64,000 nucleotides of DNA from Sutterella sp047777475 (GTDB lineage Bacteria > Pseudomonadota > Gammaproteobacteria > Burkholderiales > Burkholderiaceae_F). The notes under the pieces were generated by a model. The model saw only the letters and a program-made list of their open reading frames with translations, did not search any database and was not told the DNA's origin. The DNA is taken from positions 62,001 to 126,000 of the forward strand of contig JBKEET010000004.1 of NCBI GenBank assembly GCA_047777475.1. The letters are read 5' to 3'. The position numbers were made by a program, and so were the translations under genes. This document shows, one piece after another, positions 26,501 through 32,987 of this stretch. The first letter of the stretch is position 1. Every line of letters starts with the position of its first letter.

Positions 26501-26832
26501 ACAAACCAAGTTGAACGAGATGGTGTTTACCCTTAAGTAAACGCCTGATAGCTTCAATGGCCGTCAAATCTTTACTCCTTTGGGTTTGACGGCAGCCGGG
26601 CGAAAGCGGTCGTCTCTCCTCTCCGCGGAGCCCGGGTTTCGATTCCTTACGGAAGAGAAACAGCGCAGGAGCATTCCGCAGCAATGCGGACGGGCCGGTC
26701 ACCCGCGCTTCTGTGTCGGGAGTCCGCTTTGGTCGAGCGGCTCCCGAATCCTCTTGAAGATTTCGGACTGGTCCTCTGAAATCTGATTTGGTTGGGAAAC
26801 GGTCTGCGGCTTACGCCGCGGACCGTTTTTTT
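26501..26832 (+). ncRNA. Candidate structured non-coding RNA with own terminator
   Basis: About 330 bases with no convincing reading frame contain a series of stems. GTTTAC/GTAAAC is at 26525-26542; GCCGTCAAA/TTTGACGGC at 26560-26593; CCGGGC/GCCCGG at 26597-26633; TCGGGAG-CCGCT/AGCGG-CTCCCGA at about 26717-26748; and AGATTTC/GAAATCT with inner GGAC/GTCC at 26758-26784. AACCAA at the start can pair with TTGGTT at 26788-26793, closing the whole into one domain just before a strong terminator. It does not show the conserved cores of tmRNA, RNase P RNA or SRP RNA. A 6S-like RNA is not excluded, though the length is large. The next gene is convergent, so it is not a leader. Confidence 0.5.
26798..26832 (+). 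terminator. Strong Rho-independent terminator of the candidate RNA
   Basis: The arms ACGGTCTGCGGC and GCCGCGGACCGT pair over 12 positions (one T-G) around a TTAC loop, then seven T follow. No plus-strand protein gene ends nearby, so it ends an RNA transcript. Confidence 0.85.
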
Positions 26833-26847
26833 CCCCTCCGCGCAAGC

Positions 26848-26888
26848 AAAAGGCGCCGGAACCCCTCATCGGGTCCCGGCGCTTTTTT
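26848..26888 (-). terminator. Terminator of the double-racemase gene
   Basis: GCGCCGGAACCC pairs with GGGTCCCGGCGC (one bulge) around CTCATC, with A and T runs at both ends. It is placed just after the minus-strand stop and could also back up the plus-strand terminator. Confidence 0.75.
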
Positions 26889-26909
26889 CATGGACGCTTC
26901 AGGGGCGGG

Positions 26910-28298
26910 TCAGCGGATGCCGCCGCGCTCTTCGTCGGCCTTGAGGGCCATGCGCACGATCTTGCGCGCGAGCGCAGAGGTCGGGTCCACCACCGTGACG
27001 TTCTGCCCGGCCACCGGGAACGCGTCGCTCTCGTCGAGGATGAGCGGCAGCTCCGTGCAGCCGAGGATGAGGCAGTTGCAGCCGTAGGTCTTGACGAGGT
27101 ACTCGGCGCCGCTCATCAGGTCGTCGCGGCACACGCCGTCGGTGAAGCCCGCCTTGGCGCCGCGCGGGCCGTAAATGGCGGCCATCACGCGCTTCTGGTG
27201 CTCGTCGTCGGGCACGAACATCGGCAGGCCCATCGCTTCGGCCTTCTTCGAGTAGATGCCCGTGCGGACCGTGCCGGTCGTCGCGAGCAGGCCGATGCGC
27301 GCCTTGCTGCCGAGCTTGGCCTGAATTTCCTCAAGGGCCGCCTGCTGCATGTTCACGAACGGAATGCGGATGTGGCGCTCGAGGTAGGGCAGGAAGGCGT
27401 GCGCCGTGTTGCAGGGCACGATGATCGCGTCGCACTCGTCCTCTTCGAGGCGCTTGGCGCAGGCATAAAGCGCGAGCGTCGGGTCGGGGCCGCCCTCAAG
27501 GAGCGCGGCCGTGCGGTCCGCAATCTGCGGGTTCTGCTCGATGACGACCTTGATGTGCTCCTGGTCGGTCTTGGCAGGCGTGGCGCGGGTGACCTTGTCG
27601 TAGAGGTCGACGGTTGCCGCCGGCCCGAGGCCGCCGATCATGCCGATCTTGAAGCCGCGCGGAACGCGCTTGGGCGGGTCGGCCATCAGCGCATCACACG
27701 CAAGCGAGAACACATCGACGACGGGGTAGCCGCGGCAGATCAGCTCCGGGGCGGCGCCGGCCTCACGCCCGCAGCAGGGCAGCAGGATCTCGGCGCCCTT
27801 GCCGAGCAGCAGCTCGCACTCGCGCGAGGCCGCTTCGGGATCGTCCGTGCGCGCGTCTTCGGTGCCCGAGCCTTCGATGATCTCAAAGCCGGGGAGCGAG
27901 GCGCGGATGAAATCGGCCGGGACGGCAAAGCCGAGCATGCCGACCTTTTTCTTGCCGCTCGCGCGCACGGCATCGAACGCACCCGTGTAGAGCGAAAACA
28001 CCGGGACGGAGAGTTCGGCCTGCACTTCGGTGCGGAAGGCCTCGCTCGCGATGTTGGAAAGAAGGACCGCATCGGCGCCGCGGCGCTGCAGGTTCCTCGC
28101 GGCGTCGAGGGACGCGATCTTCATGTCGCGCAGCTTCGTCGTCTCGTCGGCGGCGTCGCGGCGCAGCTCCGTGCCGTCCTCGAGCAGGTCGACCGTGCGC
28201 TTGTGCTCCGCGGCGGCGCGGAAAAGCGCGGCCTTGATGTAGGGAGCGACAACGCCGTTGATGCCGGATGCCAGTCCGATCTTCAGAATGTCGGTCAT
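26910..28298 (-). CDS. Fused tandem aspartate/glutamate racemase-family protein
   Basis: This is a 462-residue protein; the start at 28298 (MTDILKIGLAS) has GAGGAGA upstream. It contains two Asp/Glu racemase-fold units. The C-terminal one (about 215-455, beginning KIGMIGGLGPAATVDLYDKV) has both catalytic Cys in the motifs VPCNTAHAF and LILGCTELPLI and should racemise an amino acid such as aspartate. The N-terminal one (about 1-205) keeps the fold pattern but reads LLSNIASEAF where the first Cys belongs, with LLPCCGREA at the second, so it is probably inactive or has another role. Single-domain racemases are the rule, which makes the fusion unusual. Confidence 0.83.
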   Translation of the reverse strand: MTDILKIGLASGINGVVAPYIKAALFRAAAEHKRTVDLLEDGTELRRDAADETTKLRDMKIASLDAARNLQRRGADAVLLSNIASEAFRTEVQAELSVPVFSLYTGAFDAVRASGKKKVGMLGFAVPADFIRASLPGFEIIEGSGTEDARTDDPEAASRECELLLGKGAEILLPCCGREAGAAPELICRGYPVVDVFSLACDALMADPPKRVPRGFKIGMIGGLGPAATVDLYDKVTRATPAKTDQEHIKVVIEQNPQIADRTAALLEGGPDPTLALYACAKRLEEDECDAIIVPCNTAHAFLPYLERHIRIPFVNMQQAALEEIQAKLGSKARIGLLATTGTVRTGIYSKKAEAMGLPMFVPDDEHQKRVMAAIYGPRGAKAGFTDGVCRDDLMSGAEYLVKTYGCNCLILGCTELPLILDESDAFPVAGQNVTVVDPTSALARKIVRMALKADEERGGIR

Positions 28299-28392
28299 TT
28301 TGTGATGTCTCCTCGTTTGGCAAAGCAGACGGAGCGCAGGCCCGCGCTCCGGCGAGAAACAACATAATAAACCCAAATGCGGGGAATTGCAA

Positions 28393-28426
28393 AGAAAAAG
28401 CGCTTCCGCTCAAAGAACGGAAGCGC
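28393..28426 (-). terminator. Rho-independent terminator after fhs
   Basis: The stem GCGCTTCCG/CGGAAGCGC has a 9-base loop and is followed on the minus strand by CTTTTTCTTTG. It lies about 33 bases past the fhs stop. Confidence 0.75.
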
Positions 28427-28458
28427 CTTGACTCAGCGGGAAATCCCGTCAGGGGCGG

Positions 28459-30102
28459 TTAAGCCAGGCCCGTGATGCGGCCGTCGACGACGTCGATTTG
28501 GAGCGCGGCGGGCTTCTTCGGCAGGCCCGGCATGCGCAGGATCGAGCCCGTGGTGACGACCACGAAGCCCGCGCCGGCGTTGAGGATCAGGCGCTGCACG
28601 GGGACCGTGAAGCCCTTGGGCGCGCCGAGCACCTTCGGGTCGGCGGTGAGCGAAAGCGGCGTCTTGGCGATGCACACCGGCAGGCGGTCGAAGCCGAGCT
28701 CCTGGATGCGCTTGAGGTCCTTGAGCGCCGCGGCCGAGTATTCGACCTTGCCCGCGCCGTAGACGTTGCGGCAGATGAGGTCGACCTTCTCGGTGAGCGG
28801 CGCGTCGAGCTCGTAGGCGTAGTGCAGGGGCTTCGGATCGGCGGCCGCCTCGATGACGAGGCGGGCGACCTCGAGGGCGCCCTTGCCGCCCTGCGCGAAG
28901 CCGTCGCTCACGCCGCAGCGCACGCCGAGCTCGGCGCAGCGCTTGCGGATGATCTGGATTTCCTCTTCGGTGTCGGAGCCGAAGTGGTTGATCGAAACCA
29001 CGATGTTGGGCCCGAAGTTCTTGAGGTTCGCCACGTGGGCGTCAAGGTTGCAGAGGCCTTTCCTGAGCGCTTCGGGGTTGGGCTTGCCGATGTCGGGAAG
29101 CGGCACGCCGCCGTGCCACTTCAGGGCCTTCGTGGAGGTGACGAGCACGACCGCGGCGGGCTTGAGGCCGGCGACGCGGCACTTGATGTCGTAGAACTTC
29201 TCGGCGCCGAGTTCGGAACCGAAGCCTGCCTCCGTGATGGCGTATTCGCCGAGCTTCAGGGCGGCCCTCGTGGCGGCGATCGAGTTGCAGCCGTGCGCGA
29301 TGTTCGCGAATGGGCCGCCGTGGATGAAGGCGAGGTTGCCTTCGATCGACTGCACGAGGTTGGGCTTCATGGCGTCCTTGAGCAGCGCGAGCAGCGCGCC
29401 CGTGACGCCGAGGTCCTTGACGGTCACCGGCGTGCCGTCGCGGCGCAGGCCGACGACGATGCGGTCGATGCGCGCGCGGAGGTCTTCCATGCCGTCGGCG
29501 AGGCAGAGGATGGCCATCAGTTCGGAGGCGGCCGTGATGTCAAAGCCCGTTTCGGCCGGGATGCCGTTGGCCGGGCCGCCGAGGCCGGTGACGATGCAGC
29601 GCAGCACGCGGTCGTTGACGTCCATGACGCGGCGCCAGAAGACTTCCTTCATGTCGATCTGGCCCTGGTGGCGGGCATTGTCGATGATGGCCGCGAGCAG
29701 GTTGTTCGCCGAGGTGATGGCGTGGAAGTCGCCGGTGAAGTGCAGGTTGATCGCTTCCATCGGGAGCACCTGCGAGTAGCCGCCGCCGGCGGCGCCGCCC
29801 TTCATGCCGAAGACCGGCCCGAGAGAAGGCTCGCGAAGCGCGAGCACGGCCTTCTTGCCGAGCTGCTTCAGGGCCTGGGCGACGGCGATCGACGTCGTCG
29901 TCTTGCCCGAGCCGGCGGGCATGCCCGACGTGGCGGTCACCAGGACCAGGCGGCCCGTTTCCTTGCGGGAGGGATCGAGCGTCACCTTGGCCTTGTCGCG
30001 GCCGTAGGGCTCGAACTCGGCGTCGGTGAGGCCGGCGCTGTGGGCAAGCTCGTCGATCGGGATGAGCTTGGTTGCCTGGGCAATTTCAATATCGGACAGC
30101 AT
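28459..30102 (-). CDS. fhs: Formate--tetrahydrofolate ligase
   Basis: This enzyme makes 10-formyl-tetrahydrofolate from formate, THF and ATP, feeding purine and fMet synthesis. The protein has 547 residues, typical for the family, and aligns throughout, from the start IAQATKLIPIDELAHSAGL. The nucleotide loop reads MPAGSGKTTTSIAVAQAL, where most bacteria have AGEGKTTT; this is a conservative change. Other landmarks are REPSLGPVFGMKGGAAGGGYSQV, NLHFTGDFHAI and VSINHFGSDTEEEI. It is a single-gene unit with its own terminator and a purine-rich leader (about 200 bases before it). Formate use fits an anaerobe. Confidence 0.96.
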   Translation of the reverse strand: MLSDIEIAQATKLIPIDELAHSAGLTDAEFEPYGRDKAKVTLDPSRKETGRLVLVTATSGMPAGSGKTTTSIAVAQALKQLGKKAVLALREPSLGPVFGMKGGAAGGGYSQVLPMEAINLHFTGDFHAITSANNLLAAIIDNARHQGQIDMKEVFWRRVMDVNDRVLRCIVTGLGGPANGIPAETGFDITAASELMAILCLADGMEDLRARIDRIVVGLRRDGTPVTVKDLGVTGALLALLKDAMKPNLVQSIEGNLAFIHGGPFANIAHGCNSIAATRAALKLGEYAITEAGFGSELGAEKFYDIKCRVAGLKPAAVVLVTSTKALKWHGGVPLPDIGKPNPEALRKGLCNLDAHVANLKNFGPNIVVSINHFGSDTEEEIQIIRKRCAELGVRCGVSDGFAQGGKGALEVARLVIEAAADPKPLHYAYELDAPLTEKVDLICRNVYGAGKVEYSAAALKDLKRIQELGFDRLPVCIAKTPLSLTADPKVLGAPKGFTVPVQRLILNAGAGFVVVTTGSILRMPGLPKKPAALQIDVVDGRITGLA

Positions 30103-30262
30103 AGGTACTCCGAAAAAAAAGATAAAAGGGAAAGGGGAAAAAGAGCGGAAAACCTGACGTCTGCGGCGGCCGGAGCAGGGCGGCTCCGAAAGACATTCTT
30201 AAAGTATCGCCCATCGCGGCCCCGGGTTCAATGAGCCGAAAGGATAGGATGCCGCAGCATAC

Positions 30263-30293
30263 GAAAAAGCCCCGGCCGGGCCGAGGCTTTTTC
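30263..30293 (-). terminator. Terminator after the FixJ-type regulator
   Basis: GAAAAAGCC pairs with GGCTTTTTC around an inner GGCC-rich part. Both arms carry runs of five A or T, so it can act on both strands. It lies about 15 bases past the regulator stop. Confidence 0.75.
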
Positions 30294-30307
30294 TTGGACG
30301 GAACGGA

Positions 30308-30955
30308 TCAGAGCGGATCGCCGGAGCGCAGCAGCAGCCTCGCGATCTCGGCCGCGTTGTGCAGGTCGAGCTTGCGGTAGGCGGAGCCGCGGTGCACCTG
30401 CACGGTCTTTTCGGAAATGCCGAACTCGCGGGCGACTTCCTTGTTGGAATAGCCCTGCGCGACCATGCGGATCACTTCGCGCTCGCGCTGCGTGAGCTGC
30501 TCGAGGCGGGAACGGAAGTCCGCCACCTCGGCGTTGTTGCGGCGCTGCGTGAGGTTGTTCGAAACGGCGTTCTCGATGGCCGTGAGCAGGCGCTGGTCGT
30601 CGACCGGCTTCTGCAGGAAGTCAACGGCTCCCTGCTTGAGCGTGCTGACGGCCATGTCGATGTCGCCGTGTCCGGAAATGAAGATGATCGGCAGGTCGCA
30701 GCCGACGTCGCGCAGCTTGAGCTGCAGCTCAAGGCCCGACATGTGCGGCATGCGCACGTCGAGAAGCAGGCAGCCCGGGCGGACAAAATCATTGGAGGAC
30801 AGGTAGGTGATCGCATCGGGGTAGGTGACGACGTCCCAGCCCTCGCCTTCGATCAGGAAAGCCCAGGAATGGCGCATGGCATCATCGTCATCAATGACAC
30901 GGATCAGCGGCTTGTCTTGCTTGGCGGGATCAATCACGGTAAGTCCTGTTTTCAA
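30308..30955 (-). CDS. FixJ/TtrR-family response regulator (orphan)
   Basis: This is a 215-residue two-component regulator. The receiver domain (about 15-130) has the acidic pocket IDDDDAM, the phospho-acceptor Asp in LLLDVRMP, Ser/Thr in FISGHGDI and the Lys in FLQKPVDD. A LuxR-type HTH fills about 145-205 (LTQREREVIRMVAQGYSNKEVAREFGISEKTVQVH). No sensor kinase gene adjoins it, which is unusual for FixJ or TtrR. TtrR controls tetrathionate reduction in other bacteria, but nothing here ties it to that. It is divergent from a lipoprotein gene across about 180 bases. Confidence 0.87.
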   Translation of the reverse strand: MKTGLTVIDPAKQDKPLIRVIDDDDAMRHSWAFLIEGEGWDVVTYPDAITYLSSNDFVRPGCLLLDVRMPHMSGLELQLKLRDVGCDLPIIFISGHGDIDMAVSTLKQGAVDFLQKPVDDQRLLTAIENAVSNNLTQRRNNAEVADFRSRLEQLTQREREVIRMVAQGYSNKEVAREFGISEKTVQVHRGSAYRKLDLHNAAEIARLLLRSGDPL

Positions 30956-31135
30956 AAGAGGAAACGGTGCTCGGCAGCTGCCCGGAGGGCGCCGCTTGAG
31001 GCGGAATCTCCGCAGGCTGCGAAGCGGAATAATGCATACAGCATTCTATACGCAGCGCGCTTCGAGGGTAAAGAATTCGGGGCACTCTGAGCACAATCGC
31101 GTAGATTCGACCCAAAGCGGCCAGGCTTTGGTAGT

Positions 31136-31687
31136 ATGCGGCTCATGATGGCAAAGGAAACGTCCGACAGACAGCTTTTTCGCTCCGGCCCGCTCGCAAG
31201 GCGGGCCGCCGCCGCACTGTGCGCGGCCGCGGCCCTGCTCGCTTCGGGCTGCGCATCGGCGCCCGCCGGGCACGCGCCCGCGGAAAGCATTCCGGCCGAC
31301 GCCATGCGCCGGCCGGTCGACATGACGACCGTCTGTCTCATCAACGCCGGCAACGTGAAAAGCGAAGCGCTCCGCGACGCGCTCTCGGAAGGCATCAGAA
31401 CGTTCGGCGCCGTGCCGCGCGAGCTGGCCTCCGGCGAAGGGCCGCAGAGCTGCTCCTTTGTGCTCGCCTATGAGGTCAAGACCGAGGGCGAGCATTTCCG
31501 CTACATCCTCTTTCAAACCTTTGAAAACGCCATCCCACGCCTTGAGGCCCGCGGAACGCCCGAAGACGGACCCTTCCTGAGCTTCGACGACGTCTCTGAC
31601 TACACCGTGCGCATCCTGAGCTCGAGCGCCGCGCGCATCAAGAAGCGCGGCGGCACCGTGATTCAGCAGGTCGCGGCAAAGCAATAG
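31136..31687 (+). CDS. Hypothetical lipoprotein
   Basis: This is a 183-residue protein with a basic start, a hydrophobic stretch and the lipobox LLASGC (near residue 39), so it is probably a lipoprotein. There are in-frame ATGs at 31136, 31145 and 31148; the later ones give a shorter n-region. The mature part (about 140 residues) has alternating strands and helices (TTVCLINAG, SCSFVLAYEV, GEHFRYILFQTFENA), suggesting a small periplasmic domain. I do not recognise the family. Its 3' end overlaps the convergent next gene by 25 bases. Confidence 0.72.
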   Translation: MRLMMAKETSDRQLFRSGPLARRAAAALCAAAALLASGCASAPAGHAPAESIPADAMRRPVDMTTVCLINAGNVKSEALRDALSEGIRTFGAVPRELASGEGPQSCSFVLAYEVKTEGEHFRYILFQTFENAIPRLEARGTPEDGPFLSFDDVSDYTVRILSSSAARIKKRGGTVIQQVAAKQ

Positions 31688-32112
31688 AACCTGACGACGC
31701 GCGGCTCTTCCTTGCAGGCGAAAAGCGCCTTGGCGCGCTCGTCCTTCAGATCCTTGCCGTAATAGTGCTCGAGGATGCGCCTTGCGTCCGCGCGGCCCCG
31801 CGCCTGCTGCTCGTCGGAGATGAGGCGGTGCAGGTAGTGCGCGACGTCGGCCTTGGCGTCGTAATCCTGATCGGCTTCTTCAAACAGCGTGTCGATGGCG
31901 AGCGAGGCCATGACGCTGTCCGGTATGCCGGAGCGCTTGGCCGCTTCGCGCAGCTCCGCGGCGCATTCGCGGCTCACGCCGCTTTTCTCGAGGCCCCTGA
32001 CGCTCTGCGGGAAATTGGTTTTCTCGAGCGTGCTGTACGCCTGCATGATGTTGACCAGCTTGGAGGGGAACAGGCCGCGCAGGGCGGCATCTAAACAAGA
32101 TTCAGACATCAC
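31663..32112 (-). CDS. Hypothetical cytoplasmic protein
   Basis: This is a 149-residue all-helical soluble protein without a signal or membrane helix. It contains a charged middle (FEEADQDYDAKADVAHYLHRLISDEQQARGRADA) and ends in a Cys/Phe/Tyr-rich tail (RFYCFAATC). The first codons MMSES allow a start one codon later. I recognise no family. It is transcribed towards the lipoprotein gene and overlaps its end, and the AT-rich 550-base region to its right holds its promoter. Confidence 0.6.
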   Translation of the reverse strand: MMSESCLDAALRGLFPSKLVNIMQAYSTLEKTNFPQSVRGLEKSGVSRECAAELREAAKRSGIPDSVMASLAIDTLFEEADQDYDAKADVAHYLHRLISDEQQARGRADARRILEHYYGKDLKDERAKALFACKEEPRVVRFYCFAATC

Positions 32113-32666
32113 TTATCTCCGGACTGCATGGGGGAAAAGGGGAATTGCCGGCGGAGCATCCCCGCGCCGGCATTTTTATTATGCGCCTAAGGATCATGAG
32201 ATGATCTATTAATTTCCGGCTTTTGTGATGTATACCAAGACGGATGAAATGAAGATGATCCTTGATACTCTAGAAACGGAATATTTCAATAAATATCGTT
32301 AAAAAACAAACTATTGAAAATATATGCGATTTGATCGGACAAGAAACGCGGGGGCCTGCATCCTGATGCTGTTGCGCAGCGGATACGAGGATCTTATAAA
32401 AAATATATGTGCTGTTTGATCTTATTGATTTTAAAAGAATTAAGTTTTTGATGAACGCCGCGGGGCGCCGGCGTGCCGCGTGAAGCCGTTCGGGAGCGCA
32501 GAGCGCGCCGGAAGAGAAAGAGGCAGGAGGGGGAGCCTCTGTGAAAATTTTTTTAAAGATAATGATTCCTATTACCTTTATAAATGATATTGAGTATCAT
32601 TAGCGCGTTGCGAAAGATCGGCTTTCGCACAATCCCAAGCTCAAATTTATTAAGAGGACTCCTTTT
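32113..32666. other. AT-rich intergenic region before the ferrosome-like operon
   Basis: About 550 bases are far richer in A+T than the genes around them. A 24-codon frame from ATG 32229 to TAA 32303 (MYTKTDEMKMILDTLETEY...) has no ribosome site and may be a remnant or chance. The right end holds Fur-box-like sequences and the operon promoter. The GC-rich patch at 32455-32510 has no obvious role. Confidence 0.4.
32558..32601 (+). promoter_or_regulatory. Tandem Fur-box-like operators
   Basis: TGATATTGAGTATCA (32585-32599) matches the 7-1-7 Fur consensus TGATAATGATTATCA at 13 of 15 positions. A second, weaker site, GATAATGATTCCTATTACC, begins at 32558. They lie 66-110 bases before the first ATG of the operon. 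Control by iron through Fur is inferred from the match. Confidence 0.65.
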
Positions 32667-32972
32667 ATGACGGAAACTACGAAATACGGACTCTTCTTCC
32701 TCGGCGGCCTGGCCGTCGGTGCGCTCGGCGCCGTTGCAATCACGCGCGGCAGGCCGCAGCTTCGCCCGCTCGCGACGGACCTTGTCGCCGCCGGCATCGA
32801 TGCGAAGGAGAAGGCGATGGGCGCCGTGGAAAGCGCCAAGGAAGATCTCGCCGACGTGATTGCCGAGGCGCAGGTGAAGCGCGAGGAAAAGCGCGCCGCC
32901 GCCGAGGCCCGGGAAGCCGCCAAGGCCGCGGAAGGCGCCTGCGGCGAAGAGGGCGTCCCCGCCAAGGCTTAA
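32667..32972 (+). CDS. Small membrane protein, first gene of the ferrosome-like operon
   Basis: This is a 101-residue protein with a glycine-rich membrane helix (about residues 9-27, FFLGGLAVGALGAVAITRG) and a long charged Ala/Glu/Lys helix after it, much like DUF6110/YtxH-type small proteins. The ribosome site AGAGGA lies 11 bases before the ATG. It is followed after 15 bases by the P-type ATPase gene. Small membrane proteins of this sort are found in fez (ferrosome) operons; whether this one corresponds to a named Fez protein I cannot tell. Its GxxxG-type packing pattern suggests self-association in a membrane. Confidence 0.75.
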   Translation: MTETTKYGLFFLGGLAVGALGAVAITRGRPQLRPLATDLVAAGIDAKEKAMGAVESAKEDLADVIAEAQVKREEKRAAAEAREAAKAAEGACGEEGVPAKA

Positions 32973-32987
32973 GGAACAGGGCGGGCC

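Noticed and set aside
26640..26660. Possible tRNA T-arm (GGGTTTCGATTCC)
   Set aside because: It has one T too many for a T-loop, and no acceptor, D or anticodon arms can be formed around it.
26580..26786. 68-codon frame inside the candidate RNA
   Set aside because: It starts with TTG without a ribosome site and runs through several stable stems; the stem pairing explains the region better.
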